Source of the DNA: Alphaproteobacteria bacterium
Lineage (GTDB): Bacteria > Pseudomonadota > Alphaproteobacteria > Rhizobiales > Rhizobiaceae
DNA length: 64,000 nt
Direction: 5' to 3'
Assembly (NCBI GenBank): GCA_024280375.1
Contig: JAJRQF010000050.1
Span: 1 to 64,000, forward strand
In this document: positions 27,160 through 36,677 of the stretch, piece by piece
Layout: every line of letters starts with the position of its first letter
Position numbering within the stretch: the stretch's first letter is position 1
Notes under the pieces: model-generated
What the model saw: the letters and a program-made list of their open reading frames with translations, nothing else
The model's database searches: none
What the model was told of the DNA's origin: nothing
Translations under genes and position numbers: made by a program

Positions 27160-28806
27160 TCAATGCAGCTTAAGGCGCCCGGAACGTTTCCCAAAGGTTA
27201 GAAGTGAGAAATAAGTCAGTAAAATCAACAGGAAAGGCAGGTTGCCAAACCGCGAAAATACTGTGCTTTCCAACGCCACTGGAAGGGGTCTATCTATGAC
27301 CCCAACCTGACCAAGTGGTATAATTCCTAAAATGCGGCCAAAAGAATCAGCAATGACCGAAATTCCTGTATTGGCGGAACGCACCAAAGGCAGGCCTTCC
27401 TCGACCGAGCGAATAAGCGCCTGACGCAAATGTTGATAGGGCCCAGGCGTATCCCCATACCATGCATCATTGGTCAGATTAACAATCCAGCCAGGCTTTT
27501 CACCCTTACCGCGCACCTGGCCCGGGAATATGATCTCGTAGCAAATGAGTGGTAAAATTGGAGGCGCATTGGCCAGTTTGATGTGCCGTCTTTGATGGCC
27601 GGGAGTAAACCCACCGCGCAATCTGGTAAGTTGCTGTACACCTAATGATTCCAACAAAGACTGGAACGGAAGATATTCACCGAAAGGCACCAAATGCACT
27701 TTATCTTGAGCGGCAATTATTTCGCCCTCGCCGTTGATCACATAAAGCGAATTGAACGTATAACCGGTGGTTTGGCCGGTAACCGGTGGTTCTGTTCGCA
27801 TCGCACCGGTGATCAAAGTTGTGCCTGATGGGAGAAGGGCGGCAATCGCTGCAATGGCGGTACGATTGCGGGTCAAAATAAAGGGAAATGCGGATTCCGG
27901 CCAGATAAGATGGGTGATTTCACTGATCGGCCTTGCGTCTTTTGATCCCGAATTGGCTGACAAGGAAATATAGCGATTGAAAATTTCCATCGCTTTTCCT
28001 TCCTGCCATTTTTCTGCTTGAGAAATTCCCGGCTGCACCACCCTGATCATGGTCTTTTCCACCACCGCATCTGTGGCACCGGCAAGCCGCCATACACCGA
28101 ACCCGATATGGGCCGAACCAATTATAAGAGCGACCAGAAATAATATTCCTATTCGTCTGGGGCGCATGGAGGAGGACGCTGCAATGATACCAGGCGTTGA
28201 AAATACCAGCAGTGCCAAAGGCGTTATACCATAGAGCCCCAATAAGGATGCGGACTGCATCATGGTTGGATTGGGCATCGCTGCTAAACCAATTACATTC
28301 CACGGAAAACCGGTAAAAATAGTACCGCGCAAATACTCTACCAGCGAAAGACCTGCCGAAAGCGCTACAATACGCCGCCAGCCATCTGCCCAGAATATTC
28401 GGGCAATGGCAGCACCCAACCCCCAAAAGAGCGCCAGACCTGCGGGAAGCGCAATCACCGCAAATGGTAGCATCCAGATAAATTCGTCACCATCGACCAG
28501 AAAGGCCATTCCAAGCCACCAGAGGCCGGCAAGGAAATATCCAAAACCAAACAACCCACCAATACGGGCTGCTGGCATCAGCCTTTGAACAATACCGGCA
28601 TCTACGGGCCCGGTCGTTCCGTCAATCAGCCAAACCAAAATTGGCATGGTCACAAATAATATTGGAAAGAAATCAAATGGCGGCATGGCTAGGGCCGATA
28701 AAGCGCCGGCAAAAATAGCGATTAATGCCGCGCGCCAGCCCCATTGAACAATGATCCAGCCGGCGATGCGTTCAATTTTAGAACTTAATTGCAGGCTCCC
28801 GGCCAT
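27160..28806 (-). CDS. lnt: Apolipoprotein N-acyltransferase
   Basis: Inner-membrane enzyme adding the third acyl chain to lipoproteins. The 548-residue protein has about six N-terminal membrane helices and a periplasmic nitrilase-like domain with the Glu-Lys-Cys triad visible in LIWPESAFPF, AQDKVHLVPFGEY and LICYEIIFPG, and one last C-terminal membrane helix. Sinorhizobium actA, the same gene, is needed for acid tolerance. Together with lspA at 21 kb the window encodes two of the three lipoprotein-processing enzymes. The usual upstream partner corC is missing; instead a divergent hydroxylase gene follows. Confidence 0.95.
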   Translation of the reverse strand: MAGSLQLSSKIERIAGWIIVQWGWRAALIAIFAGALSALAMPPFDFFPILFVTMPILVWLIDGTTGPVDAGIVQRLMPAARIGGLFGFGYFLAGLWWLGMAFLVDGDEFIWMLPFAVIALPAGLALFWGLGAAIARIFWADGWRRIVALSAGLSLVEYLRGTIFTGFPWNVIGLAAMPNPTMMQSASLLGLYGITPLALLVFSTPGIIAASSSMRPRRIGILFLVALIIGSAHIGFGVWRLAGATDAVVEKTMIRVVQPGISQAEKWQEGKAMEIFNRYISLSANSGSKDARPISEITHLIWPESAFPFILTRNRTAIAAIAALLPSGTTLITGAMRTEPPVTGQTTGYTFNSLYVINGEGEIIAAQDKVHLVPFGEYLPFQSLLESLGVQQLTRLRGGFTPGHQRRHIKLANAPPILPLICYEIIFPGQVRGKGEKPGWIVNLTNDAWYGDTPGPYQHLRQALIRSVEEGLPLVRSANTGISVIADSFGRILGIIPLGQVGVIDRPLPVALESTVFSRFGNLPFLLILLTYFSLLTFGKRSGRLKLH

Positions 28807-29012
28807 ATAAACGAATCACCCGTTGCTGTTCGATGTTCTAGCTTGCCTGTGTAGTGTACCTATTTATAACTGGCAACGGGATTTGTTTCCCCGGGGTCAT
28901 GTCTGGTATATTATTGGAACCTGGCCAATCGAGGCTATTCAAGAAAATATTACATACCGTGAATATGTTCTGTGCTAGGGAAGATAAAACCAAATCAACG
29001 GGACTACGTCAG

Positions 29013-29816
29013 ATGATTGATCAATTTGTATCGATGAATGAAAGCAAAATCCGGCTTGGTGTTTTTATCACCCTGTTTGCTATATTTGCACTGAGCGAAT
29101 GGCTAAGACCCCGCCGTCCGCTGTCTGCCAAAAAAACCAATCGCTGGTTTACCAACTGGACAATCGTTGTGCTGGACTCGCTTGTGGTTCGGCTGATTTT
29201 TCCAATGGTTGCAGTGGGAGCAGCCCTTTGGGCGCAGACCAATAATTTTGGGCTGCTGAATATGTTCAATGTGCCCTTTGCTATTTCTGCCATATTTGCA
29301 TTTTTCTTTCTGGATTTCTCCATCTGGTTCTCGCATCTGGCCTCACACAAAGTGCCAATGTTCTGGCGCATTCACCGGATGCATCACTCTGATGTTGATA
29401 TTGATGTATCCACCGCCTTGCGTTTTCACCCGATTGAAATTGCACTTTCCATGCTGTTTAAAATGGCCATTGTGGTTGTCCTTGGCGCGCCTGCCATCGC
29501 GGTTATCCTGTTTGAAATCGTGTTGAATGGCGGTGCCATGTTTAACCATTCGAACACCAAACTACCGCTTTGGCTCGATCGCTATATGCGCTGGTTTATC
29601 GTGACACCGGATATGCACCGGGTTCATCATTCGATTATCCATAATGAAACGGATTCGAATTACGGCTTTAATTTTTCGTTCTGGGACCGGATGTTTGGCA
29701 CCTATGTTGACCAACCGGCCGAAGGCCATGATGATATGACCATTGGTCTACCTGAATGGCAAAGCGAAAAACCCACCCGGTTGGACTGGACGCTGATGGT
29801 GCCTTTTAGAAAATAG
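29013..29816 (+). CDS. Sterol desaturase / fatty acid hydroxylase family protein
   Basis: Membrane di-iron hydroxylase. The frame begins at 28854, yet the first 53 residues do not look like the family; the ATG at 29013 gives 267 residues starting MIDQFVSMNESKIRLGVF. The histidine cluster is complete: FSHLASH, RIHRMHHSD, FNHSN and HRVHHS, spaced among about four membrane helices. Substrates of bacterial members include fatty acids, ornithine lipids and carotenoids; none can be assigned here. A bidirectional terminator follows. Confidence 0.88.
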   Translation: MIDQFVSMNESKIRLGVFITLFAIFALSEWLRPRRPLSAKKTNRWFTNWTIVVLDSLVVRLIFPMVAVGAALWAQTNNFGLLNMFNVPFAISAIFAFFFLDFSIWFSHLASHKVPMFWRIHRMHHSDVDIDVSTALRFHPIEIALSMLFKMAIVVVLGAPAIAVILFEIVLNGGAMFNHSNTKLPLWLDRYMRWFIVTPDMHRVHHSIIHNETDSNYGFNFSFWDRMFGTYVDQPAEGHDDMTIGLPEWQSEKPTRLDWTLMVPFRK

Positions 29817-29837
29817 ATTTCTCCAGTTTTTGATAAT

Positions 29838-29874
29838 AAAAAACGGCCAGGCAATATGATCGCCCGGCCGTTTT
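29838..29874. terminator. Bidirectional intrinsic terminator
   Basis: AAACGGCC and GGCCGTTT form a stem around a 17-base interior (part of which can pair as GGGC/GCCT), followed by TTTT on the + strand and by TTTTTTATTA on the - strand. It lies between convergent genes for the hydroxylase and the peroxiredoxin. Confidence 0.85.
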
Positions 29875-29896
29875 CACGTTATTACTCTGAAAAAAT

Positions 29897-30547
29897 TTAA
29901 AGCTCTTTTTTAGAGAAATACCAGTCAGTATACTCATACCCTTCAGAGCTACGTTTTTCTGCTTCAGCAGCCGTTGCCGGTGGTGGCACAATTACCTTGT
30001 CGCCTTTTTTCCAGCCTTCAGGTGTGGCAACTCCGTTCGCATCAGATGTCTGTAAGGCTTCCAACAAACGAACAAATTCATCAATTGAGCGGCCATTGGT
30101 CATTGGATAATAAACCATCGCCCGCAAAATGCCTTCAGGATCAATCAGGAATGTCGCGCGCACGGCTGATGTATCGGATGCACCGGGCTGGATCATTCCA
30201 TAGGATTTGGCAACCTCCATGGTCAGATCGGCAATAATCGGAAACTGAATTTCCATACCAAAGTTTTCCTTGATGCTGCGCATCCAGGCGATATGGGCGA
30301 AATGGCTGTCGATCGAAAGACCAAGCAATTCGCAGTTCATTGATTTGAACGTTTCAAAATGATTTTGAAAGGCCATGAACTCTGTGGTGCATACGGGCGT
30401 AAAATCGGCCGGATGGGAAAACAGGATCAGCCATTTACCCTGATAGTCAGATAGTTTGCGTGGACCATCGGTGGTGGGCGCATCAAAGTCTGGTGCCGGC
30501 TGGTTCAATTGTGGAAATGGGTTAATTACTGCGGTTTCTTCACTCAT
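29897..30547 (-). CDS. Peroxiredoxin, 1-Cys (Prx6) type
   Basis: Thiol peroxidase reducing hydrogen peroxide and organic peroxides. The 216-residue protein has the peroxidatic Cys at C53 in SHPADFTPVCTTE, the hallmark of the Prx6 group, and the extended C-terminal domain with YYPMTNGRSIDEFVRLLEALQ. C73 is the only other cysteine and is not in the resolving position. The gene is monocistronic and its start lies only 17 bases from a 32-base palindrome, suggesting tight transcriptional control. Confidence 0.94.
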   Translation of the reverse strand: MSEETAVINPFPQLNQPAPDFDAPTTDGPRKLSDYQGKWLILFSHPADFTPVCTTEFMAFQNHFETFKSMNCELLGLSIDSHFAHIAWMRSIKENFGMEIQFPIIADLTMEVAKSYGMIQPGASDTSAVRATFLIDPEGILRAMVYYPMTNGRSIDEFVRLLEALQTSDANGVATPEGWKKGDKVIVPPPATAAEAEKRSSEGYEYTDWYFSKKEL

Positions 30548-30563
30548 GGGATTTCCTTGATAA

Positions 30564-30595
30564 ATTACTACATTAGATTATTCTAATATAGTAAT
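30564..30595. promoter_or_regulatory. Palindromic operator-like site upstream of the peroxiredoxin gene
   Basis: A 32-base inverted repeat, left arm ATTACTACATTAGATT, right arm ATTCTAATATAGTAAT, with only two mismatched pairs. It is centred about 32 bases before the peroxiredoxin start, so it overlaps the expected promoter or early transcript. The inner TTAGA-N4-TCTAA resembles rhizobial iron-responsive boxes of the Irr type, but the regulator is not known. There is no T-run, so it is not a terminator. Confidence 0.65.
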
Positions 30596-30705
30596 TTTGT
30601 TAGGCCACTCAATATCTGGGATAAAACTAATTGTCGCAGTGAACAGATTATTACTCAGTGGAATTTAATGGTGGAATTTTTAGACCAATACCGCATAGAT
30701 AGGCC

Positions 30706-33195
30706 ATGAAACTACCTGATCTGCCCGTTACCGATGCCTTAAATCAGTTGAAGGACACTCTTCAACGAAACAATAGCGCTGTGCTTGTGGCACCACCTGG
30801 TGCCGGTAAGACAACACTGGTTCCGCTAGCATTGCTAGATACCAAATGGCGGCGCGATGGGCGCATTATTGTGCTTGAACCACGCAGAATTGCGGCGCGT
30901 GCAGCTGCCAGACGCATGGCATCGCTGCTGGGTGAAAAAGTCGGGGAAACCGTTGGTTACCGGGTTCGTATGGAGAGCAAAATTTCCAGCGCCACGCGTA
31001 TTGAAGTTGTCACCGATGGTGTTTTTTCCCGAATGATCCAGGATGACCCGGAACTTTCGGGCGTTGCAGCTGTGCTGTTTGATGAATTTCATGAGCGCAG
31101 TTTAAACAGTGATTTTGGCCTGGCGCTTGCCCTGGATGTGCAGCAGGGTTTGCGCGAGGATTTACGCATTCTTGTCATGTCTGCGACAATTGACGGGGCC
31201 AAGATTAGCGAATTTCTTGAATGTGAGATTATTGAAAGTAAAGGCCGCTCGCACCCGGTTGAAATCATTTATCACGAGCGCCCATCCACGGCACAACTTG
31301 AGCCCTTTATGATCAATGAAATTGGGTCGGCGCTTGCCCAACATCAAGGCGATATTCTTGTATTCCTGCCGGGGCAGCGGGAGATTGAAAGGGTGGCAGA
31401 GGGCCTTAAATCGCGCGTCCAGCAAAATGTGGAAATTGCCCCGCTCTATGGTGCATTGGAGGGCGGCGAACAAGACCGAGCCATTCGACCGGCAGAAAAA
31501 GGCAAGCGCAAAGTGGTACTTGCGACCTCAATTGCTGAAACCTCGCTGACAATTGATGGCATTACAATCGTCATTGATTGCGGGCTGGCGCGCTTGCCGC
31601 TCTATGATCCGGCAAGTGGATTAACCCGGCTGCAAACCCAGCGCGCCTCAAAAGCCTCAATCGACCAGCGGGCCGGACGGGCTGGAAGAACCGCACCCGG
31701 CATTGCCATTCGGCTTTGGCGAAAGGAACAAACGGCCTCGCTTTCTGCCTATACACAACCGGAAATTCTGGCGGCAGATCTCTCCCATCTGGTGCTTGAT
31801 CTTGCCGCATGGGGGGTCGACGACCCGGCCAGCCTTGTCTGGATAAACGCGCCACCAAAACCCACATTGAATGAAGCTCGAACCTTGCTGCGCAGCCTCA
31901 ATGCCATTGACGATGACATGCGACTGACATCGCACGGCAAAGCGCTTCGCTCGCTGTCACTACCACCCAGAAGCGCCAATATGCTGGTTCTAGCGGCCCA
32001 ATATGGATGCCTCGATCAGGCTTCCCTGTTAAGCATTGTCATGGGCGAGCGGGGGCTCGGCGGCAATTCGAACGATCTGGAAATCAGGTGCGAGCGCGCG
32101 AGCCGCGAAGGTGGTGCGCGGGCAAAGGCGGCCAGACAATTGGCTAATCGGCTTGCTAAAAACACCCGCGCTCTTAAACTGCCCGCTTTCTCATCTCAAG
32201 AAAAACATCCCCTTTCGGTTGGCGCAATACTTTCCTTTGCCTGGCCAGAGCGGATTGCGCGCAGAACCGGGCAATCTGCATCCGGCGCCGTGCGCTTCAG
32301 GCTCGCCAATGGCAGCGGTGGCGAGATTGAAGCCGAGCATCAATTGGCCAAACAGCCCTGGCTGGTGATTGGCGACCTTGCTGGCCGGGCGGGTGCTGCA
32401 CGCATTTTATCTGCCGCAACGATTTCGCAAGCTGAAATTGAGCAACTGCATGATCATAAAATTATCGCCAAAGAGGAAGTAACGTTTGATGTGCAAAGCG
32501 GCCGGGTAAAAGCCAAAGCGGCTCGAATGCTTGGGGCTTTGAAACTCTCTGAAATGACCATCGTTAAACCCTCAGCCGCGCTGGTTGAGCAGGCGCTTTT
32601 CGATGGTATTCAAAAACATGGGACGCAATTGCTGCAATGGAGCGAGGCTGGAAATGCGCTTCGCCAAAGACTGCAATTCTTACATGAATTCGATGCGGAA
32701 AACTGGCCGGATATGAGCAATGAGTCGCTGCTTATTAGGCTGGAGGAATGGTTTCTGCCTATCCTTGCTGGAAAATCATCGCTCGATGAAATTTCGCCAG
32801 AGCTGCTGGATACGGGCTTGAAAATGCTCATTGGCTTCGATCAGCATCGTGAAATTGATATTCTGGCACCGCTACAAATAAAGCTGGAAAATGGTGAGAA
32901 ATATAAATTGAAATATGAGGACAAGGATGTTGTACTTTCGGCCCGGGCACAAAACCTTTATGGGCTGAAAAACCATCCAAAAATCATGCAAAGCAAAGTA
33001 CCCGTTTTGATAGAGATTTTATCGCCGGCCCTAAGACCAGTACAAATTACCAAGGACTTGCCCGGATTCTGGGCCGGCACATGGTCAGACGTGCGCACTG
33101 AAATGCGGGGGCGATATCCGCGCCATTTCTGGCCGGAAGATCCTGCCAATGCTGAATGCAATGTTAGGCCTAACCGCCGGGGAAGCCGAAAATGA
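30706..33195 (+). CDS. hrpB: ATP-dependent RNA helicase HrpB
   Basis: DEAH-family helicase of 829 residues. Walker A is APPGAGKTTLVPLA near residue 42, the DEAH-like box is DEFHERS, motif III is MSATIDG and motif VI is QRAGRAGRTAPG. The HrpB-specific C-terminal domain ends with FWAGTWSDVRTEMRGRYPRHFWPEDP, which is diagnostic. It is coupled to the following decarboxylase by an ATGA overlap at 33192-33195, a purely positional link. The physiological role of HrpB is poorly defined. Confidence 0.95.
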   Translation: MKLPDLPVTDALNQLKDTLQRNNSAVLVAPPGAGKTTLVPLALLDTKWRRDGRIIVLEPRRIAARAAARRMASLLGEKVGETVGYRVRMESKISSATRIEVVTDGVFSRMIQDDPELSGVAAVLFDEFHERSLNSDFGLALALDVQQGLREDLRILVMSATIDGAKISEFLECEIIESKGRSHPVEIIYHERPSTAQLEPFMINEIGSALAQHQGDILVFLPGQREIERVAEGLKSRVQQNVEIAPLYGALEGGEQDRAIRPAEKGKRKVVLATSIAETSLTIDGITIVIDCGLARLPLYDPASGLTRLQTQRASKASIDQRAGRAGRTAPGIAIRLWRKEQTASLSAYTQPEILAADLSHLVLDLAAWGVDDPASLVWINAPPKPTLNEARTLLRSLNAIDDDMRLTSHGKALRSLSLPPRSANMLVLAAQYGCLDQASLLSIVMGERGLGGNSNDLEIRCERASREGGARAKAARQLANRLAKNTRALKLPAFSSQEKHPLSVGAILSFAWPERIARRTGQSASGAVRFRLANGSGGEIEAEHQLAKQPWLVIGDLAGRAGAARILSAATISQAEIEQLHDHKIIAKEEVTFDVQSGRVKAKAARMLGALKLSEMTIVKPSAALVEQALFDGIQKHGTQLLQWSEAGNALRQRLQFLHEFDAENWPDMSNESLLIRLEEWFLPILAGKSSLDEISPELLDTGLKMLIGFDQHREIDILAPLQIKLENGEKYKLKYEDKDVVLSARAQNLYGLKNHPKIMQSKVPVLIEILSPALRPVQITKDLPGFWAGTWSDVRTEMRGRYPRHFWPEDPANAECNVRPNRRGSRK

Positions 33196-34646
33196 CAGAC
33201 AAAACTGAAGAAAAATCCCTCGACCCGGAGAACTGGGAGGCGTTTCGCGCCCTTGCCCATGAAATGCTCGATCAGGCTTTGGAGCACATGGCCACCTGCC
33301 GCGAGCGCCCGGTGTGGAAACCTGTGCCAAATGAAGCCAAACAGTCACTAATGGAGCCGCTACCGCTTGAGGCGCAAAATACGAAAGAAATTGCCGATAC
33401 GGTTACAAAAAGTATTTTGCCTTACGGAGTTGGCAATACTCACCCGAAGTTTTTTGGCTGGGTTCATGGCTCCGGCACCCCCGGCAATATTATTGCAGAA
33501 ATTGCCGCCGCCGCAATGAACGCCAATCTGGGTGGGCGCGACCATGCAGCCATTTATGTGGAGCGGCAGGTGATTTCATGGTGCCGCGAGATTTTTCAGT
33601 TTCCACCAACATCAAGCGGGCTGGTTGTCTCCGGCACGTCGATGGCCAGCCTAATTGCGCTTAAAACTGCCCGCGACAAAAAGTTGGGCATTGATGTACG
33701 TAAAAAGGGCATTGGCGCTGAGGGCGCAAAACTAACCGCCTATGCATCGGCACAGGCGCACGCATGTATTGGCAAGACTTTCGACATTTTGGGCCTTGGG
33801 CAAAAGGCATTGCGACCCATCCCGGTTAATAGCAATTATGAAATGGATATGGATTCCCTTCGCGCCGCCATTGAAAAGGATATTGCTGACGGCAATCAGC
33901 CATTTTGTGTTGTTGGAACCGCTGGAACAGTCAATACCGGCGCTATTGATGATTTGGCCGCAATTTCAAATATAGCCGAACAATATGACCTTTGGTTTCA
34001 CGTTGACGGGGCCTTTGGCGCACTTGGCTGGTTGTGCGATGATATTCGCCCGAAGCTTGCGGGTCTTGATCAGGCGCACTCGATTGCCTTTGATTTTCAT
34101 AAATGGATGCATGTCAATTATGATGCGGGGTTTGTGCTGGTGCGTGACGGGGAAGCGCATCGACGCTCCTTCAGCGCCCGACCGGATTATCTTTCCCCCG
34201 AAGAACGCGGTCTTGCTGGTGGCAATCCCTGGTTTTGTGAATATGGTTTGGAATTGTCGCGCGGATTTCGCGCCTTGAAAATCTGGTGGCAAATTAAAGA
34301 ACACGGCCTTATCAGGATCGGTCAAAAAATCTCTGATAACTGCAATCAGGCCCGTTATTTGGGCACGTTGATCAGCAAAGAAGCCGAACTTGAATTACTC
34401 GCGCCGATTGGCCTGAATATCGTCTGCTTTCGCTATCGCGCGCCAAACAAATCAGAAAAAGAGCTGGCCGTGCTCAATAGGGAAATTGTTCTTCAGCTGC
34501 AGGAGAACGGGCTTGCCGCCCCCTCAACCACCATTTTAGGTGGCAAATTGGCAATTCGGGTCAATATTACCAACCACCGAACCCAACTGAAAGATTGTAC
34601 TGAATTGATTGCCGATTGTCTAAAACTGGGAAATAAACTGAAATAA
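33192..34646 (+). CDS. Group II pyridoxal-dependent decarboxylase family protein
   Basis: A 484-residue fold-type I PLP enzyme of the glutamate/aromatic amino acid decarboxylase family. The PLP lysine is in DFHKWMHVNYDAGF near residue 302; upstream HVDGAFGALGW has the PLP-contacting aspartate, and VVGTAGTVNTGAIDDL the conserved central loop. The substrate cannot be told from sequence by eye: tryptophan-, tyrosine-, DOPA- and 2,4-diaminobutyrate-decarboxylase-like enzymes share these motifs. It starts within the hrpB stop codon. Confidence 0.88.
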   Translation: MTDKTEEKSLDPENWEAFRALAHEMLDQALEHMATCRERPVWKPVPNEAKQSLMEPLPLEAQNTKEIADTVTKSILPYGVGNTHPKFFGWVHGSGTPGNIIAEIAAAAMNANLGGRDHAAIYVERQVISWCREIFQFPPTSSGLVVSGTSMASLIALKTARDKKLGIDVRKKGIGAEGAKLTAYASAQAHACIGKTFDILGLGQKALRPIPVNSNYEMDMDSLRAAIEKDIADGNQPFCVVGTAGTVNTGAIDDLAAISNIAEQYDLWFHVDGAFGALGWLCDDIRPKLAGLDQAHSIAFDFHKWMHVNYDAGFVLVRDGEAHRRSFSARPDYLSPEERGLAGGNPWFCEYGLELSRGFRALKIWWQIKEHGLIRIGQKISDNCNQARYLGTLISKEAELELLAPIGLNIVCFRYRAPNKSEKELAVLNREIVLQLQENGLAAPSTTILGGKLAIRVNITNHRTQLKDCTELIADCLKLGNKLK

Positions 34647-34789
34647 ACCTGAATAAATGTTCAATGTGTGAAATTCTTCACAGTCTTTAGTTCCGATACC
34701 CGATAAGCAGTGGTTATTGTTAAGTGCCTCGTGCGTTATTTCAGAGTCCCCATATGGAATTTAGGGATTGCATTTGTGGACTAATCTGG

Positions 34790-34814
34790 CCCCGGTTTTT
34801 CCGGGGTCTTTTTC
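34790..34814 (+). terminator. Intrinsic terminator
   Basis: CCCCGG, a TTTTT loop, CCGGGG and then TCTTTTTC: a compact and strong Rho-independent terminator on the + strand, downstream of the decarboxylase gene. Confidence 0.85.
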
Positions 34815-34846
34815 TTTGTACTTTAGATATTTCGATTGTTTTGAGC

Positions 34847-34955
34847 CCAAAAGCTTGTTTCCCAAAAGTGGGAACCGGTTTTGGGAAACAAAGACATGCG
34901 ATAACAAATAGCTAAAGCATATCGGGTGAGGATGATTGAATGCGATATGTTTTAG
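34847..34955. repeat. Dispersed palindromic element, copy 1
   Basis: A 109-base element containing AAAAGTGGGAACCGGTTTTG, the core of a repeat common in Rhizobiales genomes, followed by AAAGCATATCGGGTGAGGAT and ending GCGATATGTTTTAG. A reverse-complement copy with high identity is at 55017-55123. AAAGCATATCG and CGATATGYTTTAG at its right half are themselves inverted. Confidence 0.85.
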
Positions 34956-34971
34956 GGGTGACGGGAGCCGC

Positions 34972-36423
34972 TCAGGCGGTATTTACATCGGGCAATCTGC
35001 TATCTTCTTCAGAGGAATTTAGCAATTCGGGTTTTACCGGGCGCGATGGTGAAAACAGTGTGCCTTGCCCCAGGGGCAATTCAAAATCACCAAGAAGAAC
35101 CGCTTGTACCTCATGCTCAATCTCGCTGACAATTACAGTCAGACCGCAGCTTTCCATTTCCTCTGAAAAGTCTGTTACATATTCGTCGATATTGCTTTCA
35201 TCTGAAATATTCAAAAGCTCATTGACCGAAACCTTAATATTTCTAAATCCAGCAGAATGAAGCAGTGAACCTTCAAGATCAAAATTCTGGACATTATCCA
35301 GCAATAGGGAAAAGCCCAGATCAACCAGCCTGGAAAGACGCTCACGGCTTTCCGCATTCAGCTCTGTCAGGGCGGATTGCTCAATCTCAAGCACCAGTGA
35401 TCCGGCCAGCGCTGTATTTGCCGCCAGAAATGCATAAATATCTTCAAATGCATTTTTATTATTCAAAGTTGCCGCCGAAACTGGACAAAACAGGCCGGTT
35501 CTTTTCTGCAATTCATTCAAGGTTCTCAAAACCCGTATTGCAGAAAATAACAATTGACCATCAAGCACCGTTGCAAGGCGCTCGTCGCGGACGAGCTTAC
35601 CCAAACGCTGTTGATCGAGATATGTACCATCCAGGTCCTTCAATCGAAGGGTGGATTCATAAAATTCAGGTTCACGATCGCTCAAATTGACAATAGGCTG
35701 CAAGTGCAATTCAAGCTCGTCGCGCTTAACCGCATGGTGCAGGTGCTCAATGAGGTTGCGATTTTCAGAATTACCGGTTGAACTTCTAGAATATTCAGTT
35801 GCACTGATTTCGGACAAAGCGGCGGGCGCTGCACTAAAATCATCCTGGCCAATATGTACAGGAAAAGATGGTCGCTCCCCAACTGCGATCGGTAGTTCAG
35901 CTGATTCTTTAGGTATATGGAGCGGTACAATTTTTCTTTCAGATTGTCTTTCCGGCTGCAAAATTCGCGTAATTCCCCCGGCGGGTTTTTCTGCTGAAGG
36001 ATTTAAACCGGTGGTTTTTTCAATCTGGCGGGAAATGATCAATAGCTCTTCGTCTATCCGAAGAATTGAGTTTTTATTGGTTTCGCAATTTAACAATATT
36101 GTATCGACGGATTGTTCAAGTTCAAAATTATCAATAGAATTAATTTTTTCTGACAGCTCATCCATACGCCTGATCAGGGCGCCCTCGAGGTCTGATGGCT
36201 CGCCAGCATTATTCTTAAACTCATTAAGCTCGCGCTGAAGCAGGCGCTGATAATGCAAAAGATAAAGTAACAGGAAGAAAATAACGCCAATAAATACGGA
36301 CCCGGCAAAATTTACATTCAGATAATTTTGAGCCAAGTATGCACCAGATGCTGCGATCATGGCCATACAGACCACAATGAAACCGCTGACTATTCGACTT
36401 TGGAATTCGCCGTTTTTTTCCAT
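34972..36423 (-). CDS. Membrane-anchored degenerate EAL-domain protein (TipF-like)
   Basis: A 483-residue protein with two N-terminal membrane helices (about 11-31 and 39-58), a predicted coiled-coil linker (about 62-130), a variable region and an EAL domain from about 235 to 470. The defining motif is altered: where functional enzymes have EAL, this has EFYEST near residue 253, and the later acidic catalytic motif is LDNVQNFD rather than DDFGTG. It is therefore probably not an active c-di-GMP phosphodiesterase, but could bind c-di-GMP or act structurally. Layout resembles Caulobacter TipF, a flagellar assembly factor; orthology is unproven. Confidence 0.75.
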   Translation of the reverse strand: MEKNGEFQSRIVSGFIVVCMAMIAASGAYLAQNYLNVNFAGSVFIGVIFFLLLYLLHYQRLLQRELNEFKNNAGEPSDLEGALIRRMDELSEKINSIDNFELEQSVDTILLNCETNKNSILRIDEELLIISRQIEKTTGLNPSAEKPAGGITRILQPERQSERKIVPLHIPKESAELPIAVGERPSFPVHIGQDDFSAAPAALSEISATEYSRSSTGNSENRNLIEHLHHAVKRDELELHLQPIVNLSDREPEFYESTLRLKDLDGTYLDQQRLGKLVRDERLATVLDGQLLFSAIRVLRTLNELQKRTGLFCPVSAATLNNKNAFEDIYAFLAANTALAGSLVLEIEQSALTELNAESRERLSRLVDLGFSLLLDNVQNFDLEGSLLHSAGFRNIKVSVNELLNISDESNIDEYVTDFSEEMESCGLTVIVSEIEHEVQAVLLGDFELPLGQGTLFSPSRPVKPELLNSSEEDSRLPDVNTA

Positions 36424-36677
36424 TGCTCTCTAATCGACCTTAAACTTTTTGGGTATCAAATTTTGGAACACGAAAATACACGAGTGATTCGCCCCCAAAT
36501 CACATCATATTACAATAAACATAATTGCGCGATATACCAAGGCTCAAGCCGGGTTGAACTGAATTTTACTAAATCCACCTGTCGCATTGTCTGGACAATG
36601 ACCGCCTAGGCGTGCAAATGATGCGAAATAGTAGGAAAAGTGCTTGAAATTGATCAAAGCCCGGACATTGTACTTTT

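Larger units (their letters stand above)
34647..34971. other. 325-base intergenic region: possible sRNA, terminator and repeat
   Basis: No coding frame is supported. From about 34660 to 34789 there is non-coding sequence with potential stems (for example AGTCCCCA..., pairing GTCC with GGAC across 34747-34780), ended by a canonical terminator at 34790-34814. That terminator is 143 bases beyond the decarboxylase stop, which could mean a long 3' UTR or a separate small RNA. The rest, 34847-34955, is a dispersed palindromic element. Confidence 0.4.

Noticed and set aside
28854-29012. 53-residue N-terminal extension of the hydroxylase
   Set aside because: It has no hydrophobic or family-like sequence and lies in the divergent promoter region with lnt.
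36424-36677. FMN riboswitch upstream of ribF
   Set aside because: The conserved RFN-element segments (AGGG...GGCGGTA type) are not seen in this AT-rich gap.
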